Under the pieces are notes generated by a model. That model was given only the letters and a program-made list of their open reading frames with translations. It did not search any database and was not told the origin of the DNA. Shown here piece by piece: positions 12,001-27,000 of a DNA stretch of 64,000 nt. How positions within the stretch are numbered: position 1 is the stretch's first letter; every line of letters starts with the position of its first letter. The position numbers and the translations under genes are program-made. Origin of the DNA: Ciona intestinalis (taxonomy: Eukaryota; Chordata; Ascidiacea; Phlebobranchia; Cionidae). The stretch spans positions 5,394,287 through 5,458,286 of the forward strand of contig NC_020167.2 in the NCBI RefSeq assembly GCF_000224145.3, read 5' to 3'.

Positions 12001-15000
12001 GATTAGAAGATACGGATATTTACCATGCATGATTGATACATACATATCTTGCCCAATGTTGCATTTTATAAACAAAAATATGAAAAAATACTCACTAAGC
12101 TACATAATAACGTATGAAGTTACCTTCTATACACAATTAAAAATAGTTTCAGTAAGAAAGAGGTGATGCTTGGATTTAGAACTAGTAGCATGATTTTTTT
12201 GTGACCACTATAAAGTTGTACCGAATAAAGTGACCAAAATATAAAAGTTTGGTACATACAAATAAAGAGTCTATATTTCACTACATACGTTACCACACCC
12301 AAAGACCACATTATGTCTATAGTTCTAATTTTTCAATTTTCGCTAACCTGATTTTTGCAACAAGTGGGGATGGTCCAACAAGAAGATAGATTGAGTCATC
12401 ATCTTGCAAGTCATGTTCTTCATCTAGTAATTCGATTTTCACGGAAATCTTATACAATCCAGTTGCGAATGTCAGCGATGGGACGAGTATCTCTGAACCG
12501 ACAGCCCTCAGTGGGAATTGATTGATCTGAGTTTTGTGGTCCGCTGATAGGAAGGAAACACAGTTCGTAAAATAAACATTTTTGTTTGTTCAGTAGACTC
12601 TTTATTATTAAAAACACGAGTATTAGAGCAATAACTATACATAAAAAGATAAAAAAAGCAATTACAGTTAAAATTTTAAATTGCATGCAGTGATTATAAA
12701 AATTTAAAAAAATAATTTAAAAAGAAAAAATGTATAAACAAATTACGTAAGTAAATAAACATCACAACAACGCATACCTGCATAACTGATTGCGTTCCAT
12801 TCAAATCGAACACCAGGAAAGTTATTGCAGATAATTAGAGGAGTGGCAGACAACAGAAGTTTGCTGGATTTGAATATTTTCTTTGGTTCAATTTTGATCT
12901 AAAAATACAAGAATAAAAGAGTCAATAAAATCAAGAAAAAAATGACTAAGGGTGTTACAGAAATTAGATGCTTATTTATTTTTACCACTGAGTATGTCTA
13001 ACTGATTGGAGAAAGTGTGTATTGATGATAAACAAGTGTTATACAGATCCATCAACAGAAACAGCCCATTGGAAACATAACATAATTTTAAGTGTATCGC
13101 ACCAAGCCTATATTAATAAATTGTTCAACTATATAGAGTTACAAACTATATACAAAGTATATTTCTTCATTTCTAAAAAACCATTTCATTCAACAAACAT
13201 GTTTTAAAACATAAATTTTTTAAAGAATGTTAAATAATATGAACCTTTCCCTCATCTTCTATATTAATGGATGGATATATGCATCCCCTCTCATTGATTG
13301 CTATGTCAAGTTTGCTAACTTCATATGAGTTTCCGTCAGTAACGTTTGCCACAACTTCAAACACTGTTTCCATGTCGTAATCGTGTCTGATGATAAATAT
13401 CTTATGACAGGGGTTCTTAAACTTTTTAAAGCACGCCCCCCAATGAAGATCTCAACAAACTTGCGTCCCCCCTTTTTTTGTTAAGTTACCACAGTGGTGT
13501 TCAATTAATTTCAGCCATGATCCACCACAGCCAAACCTGACATATCGAACATGCTTTAAACCGCATCCCCTTGGTTGAGTGTATCTGTATAATTGCGTAA
13601 AATACTTTATCGCGATCAACGCAGGAGTGAAATCAAATAACTGTTCAGTTTACGTTATAGTTAAACCTTATATTTAGCATTTTTTTCTTAGCCAGGTAGA
13701 CTGTTTGTTACGAAATAGTAGGGATTCATTGCATCATAATAGCGATTGTTTTGCCTGGCAATTAATTACGACATAACAGCAATTCACATGGCGATTATTT
13801 GCGTCATAATAGGGATTGACACCTCATCATTTAGCTTGTGTAAGAGGTTTAAAAACAGGCCTAAATGTTTGCTTTTTTAATTTAACTTTTACCTGATGCG
13901 TCGTGTTTTAGCCTTTTGAACACCACTGTTATAACACTTTATTTTATAGTTTATCGCGCCCCCCCCAGTTTAAGAACCACTGTCTTATGAGTTCGTTATT
14001 GTATACATGAACAATTTGTTACTGTTTAAGAATTTCCAATCTATTGCAATTGTAGGATAGACAAAAACACAAGGAACACTTTACTACAAAAATGATTACT
14101 TTTATATGGTGAAAAAAAAACAAACTATTGTATTGTAACTTACTTTATTCTTGCATGACCGGAAAACGACACTCGTTGTAACACGGGTTTAACACCTCGT
14201 GTCAGCTTACAAGTTACCATGTGTGTTACTTTGTGGGTAATTATTATTTTGAATTTTTTCATTTTTTTATGTATGGCTGATAATTTTGACAACTCATTAG
14301 TAACCACTGGGTTGGAGCAATTGCCTTAGTTTTTAGCTATTAGGATTTGATAGAGTCATAAAAATTAAAGGTAACTTTTTTGTGTTTATTCTAAAAGTGC
14401 TTGCTAAGGTGTTACAGACACCCTTTCAGAAGTCAACGAGTTGGTATGTCAGTTTATATGAAATCGCTGAAGTTTTTTTACAGTATTGAGATACGTTGAC
14501 ATAATAAACTTTTATATGAAATCGCTGAAGTTTTTTACTTTCAGTATTGAGATACGTTGACATAATAAACTTACGCAATAGTTATCTGGTTCATATTGTT
14601 GTTTGGATCTGCATTTATGATGGTACAGTTTTCATCAGCACTGTTATCACACAGGTATGAACAGTTGGTGTTAAGTATAGAGTGGTAAGCATACAAGTTG
14701 GGGATCCTTAGAGTCGACTGCAGCATGCAGCTGCACNNNNNNNNNNNNNNNNNNNNNNNNNNNNNNNNNNNNNNNNNNNNNNNNNNTATAGAGTGGTAAG
14801 CATACAAGTTGTCACCAAAATCCCAAACCACACAACCTGTCTTTCCCAAGTAGACAACTGAAACAAATATTGAATTTATGTTAGATTTTACATTACCTTT
14901 CTTAAAGTTCATTGTTAGAAGCTCACAATGTGAAATATAAGACATTATGTTTGTTTATATACATATATAAGGTTTAAACCATATCAAAAAATTATTAAAA

Positions 15001-18000
15001 AGAATGAATATACTGTAAAAAAAATTGGAAATTACTAAAATATTTTTCCAATGAAACTGAAACATTTAATTTAGATTATAAAAAGTTTATAGTTGTCCTG
15101 ACTGTAAATACACTATAAATATTATTTCTGCAAGCCTGTACTCACAGTAAGAGTGATTTCTACAGTCTCGTTCATAACAGCCACGTTGTTATGCGACAAG
15201 GAACGAATCTGGAATCCTGACACCTCCCGCCAAAACTTGCGTTCATAATGGTCATATGTCTACAAATTGTAAATTAGATATCAGGCATTTGGTTTTTCTA
15301 CATGAATGAATGTTTTGTTTGGCAGGTAAAAGACAGTCGTCATATCCCGGGTGTTTTGTTTCAGACACCTCATGCCCACTTAAAGTTACCATGTATGCTA
15401 CTTCTCTAATTCTCTAGTGTCTTGCCCAAGGGCTCATATGCCCACAACAGTAGCAGAGATGAGCCTTGAACTCTAAAAAATCTGAGTTGGACCAGCTGAC
15501 CATTGTGCCATGCCGTGGATAATGTAACAAGCTGACACACATATTGGATTTCTATATTATTTAAAAATAAAAAAATACAAACTTACAGCACTTATAGCAA
15601 GAGGAGGGGCCGTGTTTCTGTCTTCTGCGTAGATAAGACAAGCAGATGTCTTCCTGTGCAGTGAGGTAGAACGACAATTAAATTCCCTCTCCTGGCAACA
15701 CTGTTCAAGGCAGTGTTGCACAGATGAGTTTGTGAAAGTTCTTCTTGGAAGACTCCGAGATAAATGAGTGTTCGGGAAGTGATGATAGTCTTCAGAACAT
15801 GGGGCTGAAAAATACTTTTTTATTGAAATGAAATGAAGTAGTGTATTTGGCTTGAGCATTATGAAGGTGCAAATATTATTTCAATTAATTAATCTATAAA
15901 ACATAATAAAATAACCTAAAAAATGAACAATTTTTTAAATATCGGATTTAGTGAAACTTTGAAAAACGTTGCTGCATGATTATCTGAAAAGTGTTGCTGC
16001 ATGCTTACTTACATTTCGTGACAAACAGGAACAAGGCTCCATCACTGTTGCTGTCTCTGTTAAAAGCTTCCACAGAAGCTTGGTAGTGGGTCAAAGGTCG
16101 AAGGTTCGTTACTTTAAAGTACGTTCTACCATCCACTCTTATTGATGACTGGAATACAACACAAGTAAACAGCCATAAGCAAAATTATTGAAGGTTTCCC
16201 TGAAGAACCATTTTAAAAAAGAAATAGGCATTGTAAAGTTAAAGCGAATTACAAATATATAAATTGCATTGTTTACTTTATTAAAAACACATACACATAT
16301 GGAATTTTTCATTCATGAAAACTTTTTATAGACTTATAAACATTAAACCAACCACTAAAGTTGAATAAGTTGTGTTTGTAGATAAACTTGAATCATTTGA
16401 TTCTTCTCCAGATATATCAGAGTCAATATTTACTGGAGGGATATATGAAGTAGGTACAGGGTGCTGTGTGGTTTCATCTTGCTCGTATATCTATGTAAAG
16501 CAATTTGTAAAATGAATATGTTTTAATCAGAAAGCACTACAGCATAAAAAAATACATAATTCTGAGTAGTTGATAAACCTTTTATTCCTGTATATTTTAG
16601 ATATACATATTTACAGAATTTATTTGTCCCTTTGATTACAGTAACAGCTGTCATATTTAATTAAAACGTCGAAAAGATAGAAAATTACAGCAAAACGATA
16701 GTCCAGATAACATTCTAAGGATAAAGTAAAATTTATACTATTTAAAAATAAAAGTAACTTTAAGGATTAAATAAAAATAAGAGTATTTAGAAATTGCAGA
16801 ACAAAATAAAAATAATAGTGTTGGTTAAACAGTGTGAATGTTAAACCATATAATACATTCACCTTCAGCATGTAATATTCAGCTTGTTGTACAGACGTCC
16901 ATTCGATCTCTGCTTCAGTGTCCATGAAAAATCCCTCAGTTATGTTTACATTGCTCGGCCGTGGCAGTTCTTATACCAAATTTATATCAGTTGTTATAAT
17001 ACACACAAATGTTTTTTACACAAAATACGAGGGAAAGATGTTATTACAAAACTAAAAGTGAAACAAGATAATCATTTATTATATCTTAATGATCAGTTGT
17101 TTTAAACTTCCTAAATGCATACATTTTAAATCAATTTATCTATTTTTTATGTTGACATATAGGTGTCTTTAAACAGATACATTGTATATAAACAGGTAAT
17201 GTAGCACTATCACACCAAATTTAATATATAAATGGTATGTTCGCTGTAATATTCAAGGACCAAATAAACATACTCCATTGCCATCTCACTTGTAAACTTG
17301 TTAAGTGACACTGTGAAACTTTGTGTATCCTCGTTGACAGCCATCATGTCAATCGAGTAATAAGAAGCTGGGTGAAGCCCCCTTATTGATACTGATGTTG
17401 TAGTCACATTTACTTCTTCCCGGTTTATTCGAAGAAAAACACTGTGGAAATGTTTTCTTTTTTAAAGCAGTTTTACATATACATAACATAAATTTGTCTG
17501 CTCAAATGTGATAAAAGAGATCATAATATTTTAAAAACAGTTAAGAATCATGAAAACCCAATATGCCTTTAAAAATACAATAAAAATAGGTTGATTAAAA
17601 AAAGGTTTCCACAAAACTTATCATACAGGGAATTGGCAATGAGAATCTTCTAATTTTTTGAACAAATAAATATATAATTAAAAAAAGTTTTGCATAAAAT
17701 GAATAAGTTCATTTTATAGTGACTACACATATTATTTAATGGTGAATACTAAATTTAGCAAAATATTTTTAGCATAATCAAAAATGACTACACATATTAT
17801 TTAATGGTAAATAGGCTACTAAATTTAAAAAAAGAATTTGGCATATTTAAAAATGACTACAAATCTAATTTAATGGTGAATACTAAATTTAAAAATGAAA
17901 TTAGCATAGTTAATTTTTATGCACCTATAATGATCCCCCTCTCTATGTTCCACACCATATCTAACCATATACAGTGTTGCTAATGGAACATGAGACCAGG

Positions 18001-21000
18001 TCACCACCATAGAGGAGTCGGTCACATCATCATCTGAGATGAAGAAATTTCCTGGTGTTTCCAGTTCTAGAAAGTTCAGTGTTACCAGATTATTTTGCAG
18101 TAAGAACAGGCAAAGCTCCAAGGTTTATTACTTGCAGAAAATTGAACTGATTTTACAAATCAATAAAATATGAAACAGTTATGATCTAAACACACATGTT
18201 AAACAGAAGGGCGATTTATAAATTAAAACTTAAATACACGTGTTTTTTAAATACAATATACACATGTTTTTTAAACGAGGTAAACTTACTTGTAAAAGTA
18301 TTCACAGTTACTGAGTCACTGTATGTGTTCTGTCTCGTGTTTTTAGCTGTTACAGTCACCCAGTATTGCTTCCCACTCTCCAAACCATCAATAACACAGA
18401 ATGTGCTGAACAATTAAAATATTAATTACTCCAAACATACAGAAATTGTACAACCTGTTTTAATATATTGTATTTTGTTACAAGTTCACTCACTTCCTAG
18501 TAAGGAGACTACGTAGTCTGATTTGAGTAGAGTTACCGACTATTACAGAGTAGAGATCTGCCTTTGGTACGCTACCCCAGCTTACATTGAATAAAGATGA
18601 TGTAACAGAACCATTCACTACTTTGACAGGGCTTGGTGTAAGCAATTCTGTGAGAACATTTATAATTTTTTTAGGGGAAAAAAACATAAATTATAAAAAT
18701 ATAATTGTATTGTATGTTAAAAAAAACTTAACTTGTATTATAAATTTTTTGTTTTATACCAAAAGAACCAATTTGAGTTTTGTACGATGCATAAAAAAAT
18801 TATGGAAAGATAATATCTTTATGAAATTAAGCAGCCCAATACCAGTGTGAAGATACATTTGGCCAAGAAAGCAATAATATTCCCCTTCCTGTCACAAAAG
18901 GTTTATTTACTTGTATATTTTGAAAGTGATCTTTCCACACCACCAGTTCTATCATTTTGTGCAGTGACAGTTACTTGATATCTTGTTCCATCACGCAAGT
19001 TACGTAACGTAATCTNNNNNNNNNNNNNNNNNNNNNNNNNNNNNNNNNNNNNNNNNNNNNNNNNNCAGTTAAGAATCATGAAAACCCAATATGCCTTTTA
19101 ATACAATAAAAATAAGTTGATTAAAAAAAGATTTCCACAAAACTTATCATACAGGGAATTGGCAATGAGAATCTTCTAATTTTTTGAACAAATAAATATA
19201 TAATTATAAAAAGCTTTGCATAAAATGAATAAGTTCATTTTATAGTGACTACACATATTATTTAATACTAAATTTAAAAAATGTATTTGGCATAATCAAA
19301 AATGACTTCACGTATTATTTAACGGTAGCCTAAACACTAAATTGAAAAAGTATATTTATGTAATTAAAAAAGACTACACATCTAATTTAATGGTGAATAC
19401 TAAATTTAGCAAAATATTTTTAGCATAATCAAAAATGACTACACATATTATTTAATGGTAAATAGGCTACTAAATTTAAAAAAAGAATTTGGCATATTTA
19501 AAAATGACTACAAATCTAATTTAATGGTGAATACTAAATTTAAAAATGAAATTAGCATAGTTAATTTTTCTGCACCTGTAATGATCCCCCTCTCTATGTT
19601 CCACACCATATCTAACCATATACAGTGTTGCTAATGGAACATGAGACCAGGTCACCACCATAGAGGAGTCGGTGACATCATCATCTGAGATGAAGAAATT
19701 TCCTGGTGTTTCCAGTTCTAGAAAGTTTGATGTTGCCAGATTATTTTTCCAGTAAGTGTAGACAAAGATTTAAGGTTCGTTACTTGCAGAAAATTTAACT
19801 GATTTTGGAAATCAATAAAAAATGAAATAGTCATTGTTTTAATAACACATGTTAAACAGAAGGGTGATTTATAAATTGAAACTTTTAAAAATAAATACAA
19901 TATACGCATGTTTTTAAACGAGGTAAACTTACTTGTGAAAGTATTCACAGTTACTGAGTCACTGTATGTGTTCTGTCGCGTGTTTTTAGCTGTTACAGTC
20001 ACCCAGTATTGCTTCCCACTCCCCAAACCATCAATAACACAGAATGTGCTAAACAATTAAAATAGTAATTACTCCAAACAGACAGAAATTGTACAACCTG
20101 TTTTAATATATTGTATCTTGTTACAAGTTCACTCACTTTCTAGTAAGGAGACTACGTAGTCTGATTTGAGTGGAGTTACCGACCATTACAGAGTAGAGAT
20201 CTGCCTTTGGTACACTACCCCAGCTTACATTGAATAAAGATGATGTAACAGAACCATTCACTACTTTGACAGGGCTTGGTGTAAGCAATTCTGTGAGAAC
20301 ATTAATAATTTTTTTAGAGCAAAAAAACATAAATTATAAAAAATATAATTTTATTGTATGATTGAAAAAAAAACTTAACTTGTATTATAAATTTATTGTT
20401 TTATACCAAAAGAACCAATTTGAGTTTTGTACGATGCATAAAAAAATTATGGAAAGATAATATCTTTATGAAATTAAGCAGCCCAATACCAGTGTGAAGA
20501 TACATTTGGCCAAGAAAGCAATAATATTTCCCTTCCTGTAACAAAAGGTTTATTTACTTGTATATTTTGAAAGTGATCTTTCCACACCACCAGTTCTATC
20601 ATTTTGTGCAGTGACAGTTACTTGATATCTTGTTCCATCACGCAAGTTACGTAACGTAATCTCGGTTGCTCCATTAGAGACAACCGTTTGTGCTCGACCA
20701 TGAACAGGAGGTGGGCTAGTAAGAATGAATATTTATTATTTTTTGATACAAAGCCCAATCTTCAATCCAGCAATTCAACACAAATATAAACTTTATTGAA
20801 ACTTTATTGGTCCTTTCTGATCTTTAGGTAACAGTGTCAGTCATTATAACACAAATACCATTTTTCATAAACTTTGTGCATGTTTATAAATTCATGTATG
20901 TAATTTTGAGTGTAGTTGTTTTAGTTTTTATTGAGAAAAAACTAGGAAAAACTGTTTTAGTTTTTATTGAGGAAAAACTAAAAGAAGGGACATATAAATG

Positions 21001-24000
21001 TAACACATACCTTATGATGATGACGTAACTGTTTGCATATGCCACTCTATTCCACTTTAAATGAAATCGATCATGCATAACACTGCTGTTCACCACACGA
21101 AGGTTCTCAGTCGCCGATAATTCTGCGTTTTGTAAATGATATGAAAACAGAATTCTAAGATGTGAATGTTTTTACGATTTTTATAACAGTTAAGCTGGCT
21201 AAATTTTATCTAAAAGTATTCCATTGTGTTATTGTTATCTTATCATAAAAAGTAATGCACTGTATTTTAATTTAAATAAAAAAGAAAGAAGGCGACAACA
21301 GTAAAATACTTGTAATTTTCCATTTTACGGCCCTTTTGCTGGTCACATGATTGTTGCCAGCCAATACAGTAACAGTATAGTTGGTGTTTGGCTGAAGACC
21401 CTCAATCAAAACCTGAAAAACAAAGACCATTAATTTAAACCAACTTTAAATAAACACCTATATTGGTTATACTATACTAGCTTTAGTTACATCATTTCTT
21501 TGATGCAATTTATTTGATTTTAGAATTAGTCTATTGCATAGTTTGTTAAATAAGGTATATTATACTGAAAACACAACATAGTACACCACAGATTTTAAAA
21601 AACAATAATAATTTAGCGATAAAAAAATTTAGTCAAACTTATCTAAAAAGTGATACAATAAAATACCGTGTTAAAATTAAAATTATTTTTGTTAAAACAA
21701 CTAGTTTGTATTTAAGTTAAGTACAATAAGTTTTGATGCAAACCTCAGAGCTGGTTGTGTTTCCAACTCCAGATGATGAAACTGAGGAAAGCCAGTTTCG
21801 AACTTCAGGTACAACACTGACTGTATAATACGCTGCTTTCTGTACACTTAACCACCTGATCGTCATTGTATCATTCGTTACATCACGACATTCAACTGAC
21901 CTTGGCTTCATAAGCTCTTCAATAAAAAAAATGATTTAAATGAACAGTTTGTGGATAACACAATTAAAATTCCGGTAGGCTTTATAGTATACTATGTATG
22001 TTTAATGCATTGGGCCATTCCTTGCACAGATCCCAGGTCTCCTGACAACATAGAGTATTACTTATATAGGGTACTGTGCAATCAAACAGTGTTTCTAGTT
22101 ATACCTGTAAAAGTTTGTCTTGAAATAGACAAGCTGTCTGTGTGTTGGTTTACTGCCTTGAGTGTGACCTTGTACTTGACCCCTGCCTCGAGGTCACTAA
22201 AGGTCACATCAGAGTATGTGATGTTTATGTAATAAACACTATCCAGGCTTGGATAGATTCTTAAAGGAGGTGTAAACGTGAATCGACGACCAGGGGTAAA
22301 TATCTTGCTTCGGTACGTCACCGGTTGAACAATTTGATCGGAATCGTCAGATAGAGTTCGCCGGACACGCTTCTGCCTGCTTTTGCTGTTAATAGTATTC
22401 GGTTTATTTTATTTGCTTTAAATGATGAATAAAATACATTGATTCATTCAGTGAAGCAGCAACAGTGCCATAACTTTATTTCTGTATTGCTTCATACACC
22501 TTGTGCGGAAATAAAGTATTTAACATTTCTTTGTGTGACTGACAATTTGAACAACTCACTGGTTATTACCACTAGGTCAAACCACAAAAATATTTTTTTT
22601 TAGTTTTTTTATCAGTTACCTCTCATCTGTGGAACGCCGGACACGAAAACCAGTTTCACCGTTCCTTGATAACCTGATGACATCAGTGAATAAAGTGGAG
22701 TTAATACTGGATGAAGCTACTGGTTGTGATTCGTTTCGCAATGGCATCAGAATAACACTGTAAAAAATTGCGTGTTTATAAAAAAAAAGTTAAAATAATT
22801 GATACCTAAGGTAAAACCCTAGTCTGTTTACCTATATATCACAGCATTCGTGACTGAACCCCATCTTAAGGTTAACTTGGTATCAGAGACATCTATAATG
22901 GCAACTTGTTGAGGTCGTGGAAGTTCTGTGAAAAGTTTTTCCCAATAATCAACATTTAGATACAAAATTCTTTCACATGTAGTTCCATGTAAATAAAGTC
23001 AATGTGTGCCATTTGCTATACATTAATTTGAATATGAGCTATGAATTGTTTAAATAACTTGACCAATACTGAGCAAACCAATGTAAGGATAAGGGCATGA
23101 AAACTGAAGCTTATTCATTTTCACACCACAACTATATTAGCAGTTTGATTGTTAAAGATAAAAACTTGCCAATGGTTATTTGTTACATAATAATTCTCTT
23201 TTTCTAACTGTGCAATGATTTACTTGTGTATTGTATAATCTCAGACACCCTGCTTTGTGTGTTATCATTCACAGCAACCATCCAAACACGGAATGGTTGG
23301 TTTGGTGGTAGGACATCTAACGTGTAGGTTGGAACATCTGTAGTGTATCGATATGTCTCTGGTTCAGCTGGGTAACGAACTGCAGCCAACCTGTTAAATG
23401 TTTGCTTTCATAAGTTTGTTCAGCTGTTAGAGCTGTGCAAACAAATAAAAATTTTGGAAACCAGAAAAAAAACAGATTATTTAATGATAGTTTAAATGTA
23501 GGAATATGTAACAAATATTTATTCCTTGTACAGTTTGCACAAGACATATAAAACTGTAAAGAGAAAGTATTTACCTTAAGTGAAATGGCAGCATAAATAC
23601 ATTCCATGGTAAATAGTTTAAGTTTTTAAAAGGTGATTTTGTTTTTTATGAGTGTAAATACTATTTTGATTATATCTGAGCCACTACAAATTCACTATCA
23701 CAGGCAGGTAATGAAATGATCTTAAAAACACAAAAAAATATGTTGCAATATACCTGAACTCATCACGACCCTCAACATCAGACCATTCCAATCTAATTGT
23801 GGAGTCGGTTACTTCTGCAACTGTGAAATTTTCTGGTGTGGGCAAATCTGACCAATAAAAGTGTAAGAAGAAAATGTTAGAAAACAGTTGGCAAGATTCC
23901 CAAATGTGTATTAAAACATGTTTTTGTTTGTTATAATACAGTAACCCTACCAGTAAAGGTGTCAATATGAGATGGCAGACTTCTTGTGTATTTGTTTTGT

Positions 24001-27000
24001 GCCAATATAGAGATTTGATAAAGTGTGTTTGGCATCAATCCATGCAGGTGGATCTCAGCACTTGTTACATTCCGATAGGTTGGTGTTTGACCTGGAATAA
24101 AATAGTCTGTGTTTTTTACTGGACCTTCAATTCGGTAAGGATGAATTGAATAAACAAATGTCAAGTGTTAAGTACAGCTACAATACTATAATGAAGCTGA
24201 ACTGGCCAAATTATCTTAATCTTAAAATCGCATACACTGTAAAATATCATCAACTTGAAAACAATATAGCTGGTTTAAAACAGTTGGGATAGGAGTTCTA
24301 TGGTTAATCTGGTAAAAACATTAAAGCAGTAATTTGTATACTGTTAGAGATCACCCACGTCTTATCCTTGAATTGCTGGCAACAAAAGTAACATTGTAAA
24401 ACTGAGCATTCTCTACAGGTGTCCACTGCAGTAACAAAGCATCTGTTGTTTTTTGTTCAGGCACCACATTTAATGTTGGTGGTGAAGGGAGGCGTGTGAA
24501 TGCTGATGCTTCGACAACAAAACTTGTTGTGTTCTCATTAACAGCTGTAGAAAAATTCCAGCTTAAAGTTTTGCCTGACTAAAAGTAGCTTAAAATTTTT
24601 TAACTGTTTTTTTTTTTAATTCGGTAGATAAAAAAGTACTAAATGTTAAGTCTGTCATAGCATAGTGCCACTAGAAAAATTTTGCTTTCCTGCAGAAAAA
24701 AAAATTTCAAAGCTGCTACTTTTGTGGGCATGTGTAGCAGAACAAGAAAACTTGTACCATGACTCTTAGTTGGCCGGCAAAACAAGGAGTTTTAGGAACA
24801 AATATTTCATTAAAGTTAAAAATGTTAAATGTATGTAAAAGAGAATTTACCTGTAAGCCTGAATGTGTAGTTGGTGCTTGGTTGCAGCATAGTTACAACA
24901 GTTTGATGATGAGTGACATTCAACGAGCGAAAATGATTAAGGTCAACTACACCTAGTTAAAATTTTATTTTTATTAACTTTGTGTAAGTGATGACTTCAA
25001 AATGCAAGTAAATAATTCATCAATTTTTTTACGTATGATCAGATGTAGGCTATATATTTGTTCTTATAACAATTTACAAATTAACTAAGTTACAGACAAA
25101 CTTTTTATACGTTAATAAAAAATTCCAGTAATAAACAAAAATATTACATACTGCAAATTACATTAATTATGATTTCTGTGCAAACAAAACCACATTAAAC
25201 CTGTTCTGGTGGGTGTGTATAGTATTTCTATGTTGTAGTACGTCATTCCTTCTACCGGCTCCCACATAAGAACTACAGTTGATGAACGAACTGTTGTCTC
25301 GTTAATATGAAAGTTTGCTGGTGAGTTTAATTCTACAGGGATTGAAAAGTTACTTCAGTTCAAAATATAACAACTCAAATAAAACTTTCGATCAAAAGGT
25401 ACATTTACTCTCATTGAGCAACTTTTCTTGTGGATGAATCATTGTAAAAGACACAAGTTCACATATACTGATGCTGTTGATACGTACGAAATAATTTTAA
25501 GCAATTTATACATTTGTTGAACTACAGTACAAAACAAAGACATTTAGTGCCAAAACTTTAAAACCACTTAAGAACTGCTCACATATGAAAATACGTATAT
25601 AAACACGACATAGGGTGGGCCCTATTAACTTATTGTTATCTTCCCTTAACTGATTGATGTATTTTTTTCTAAGTAAGACATATTTACTAACTTGTGTACT
25701 GCCGTATAATACTTGGGTTGCTCTGTACTTCTCGTTTTCCTGACACAATAACAATTTCATATCTTGTAGCTGGAACCATGTTCGTCAAGGTTACATCTGT
25801 ACTGTTGGTTCGTCCTTGTCCAACTACATCACTGGGTAGTTCATTTTCCCCTAAGGTTTTGCATCAACAATCATTATCAAATGTTTTCTTTAATTAAATT
25901 ATCTTTAAAGCTACAAATCCTTTCGCACAGTTGATGTACTATTTTATTTATTAAAAATACACATTAAACTTCACCAGTTAGAGTTTAACAAAAAGTAAGA
26001 CATTACGCTATAAATCGGAATAAAATTTTACCTTGCCACACAGCGTGTTCTACACTGTCAAAGCCATGCTCACACTCCAAACTGACTGATTCAACTCTGG
26101 GATAAGAATAGGTCCAGTATACAGCATGTTGTCTGTATTCTGCAGGTATTTCATTTTCTGGAGAACTTGTGTTTCTTGGGATGACTGTAAAAGAAGGTAT
26201 AAAGAAAACAGTTATGTTGGAAATCAGAAATATTTTAAATGCGAATTGACAAGTGTTATAGTTACAGTACTTCTATTTTTAAAAACTATTTATTTGAGAC
26301 CTGCTAACGAGTTTTGTTATTGTAAATTCAACTAAATTCTTAATTGTTAACTAGAACACGTATTACCCTATGGATTTCTACTTAAAAGTCTCTTTTATTC
26401 ATTGCAAGCTGGATAGGTATAAATAAAACAAACACTGTTTTGCATATATTTAGGCACAAAAATTAAAAACAATTTTGTTTACAAAATTCTTGAAATTTTA
26501 CTTTGTCCAATTGTCCTTCCCACACCGCTGCAGTCATACACAAGTAGAAGGTAAGTGTCTGCATGAGGAACTGGTGACCAGGTAATCCTCATTGAAGTAT
26601 TCATCACATCTTCATACTTGATGCTCACATTTAGTGGCTGGGACAACCCTAAAAATATATTATAAAAAATAAGATTTGAATCGAAGGGGGAAAGCATTAA
26701 TGTAGGTAAATGGTGAAACAAAATCATGAAAAAATGTATTTAGGGCTCAACATAACAATCTTGTTAAAACTGTCCTGCATTTATGCACAAAAATGTACTC
26801 TTTATGGAAAGTATTACTGTATGTGAAATAATGAAAAATAAATTCAGGACTATAAGTTGAGGTATAAGTATAATAAACTAAAATAAAATAAAACTAAAAA
26901 AATCAGTGTGGCTATTAGTAAATCAAAATTACTTGTAAACTGCTCAACCACTGCAGGCAGACTCGCCGTATCAAAAACTTTGTGATTTTTTGCCACAACA

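Noticed and set aside
12450..12686. Minus-strand ORF with a strong hydrophobic stretch (FFIFLCIVIALILVFLIIKS), a possible membrane protein
   Set aside because: The hydrophobic part is T-rich intron upstream of the acceptor at 12543; only 12348-12543 is coding, in a different frame.
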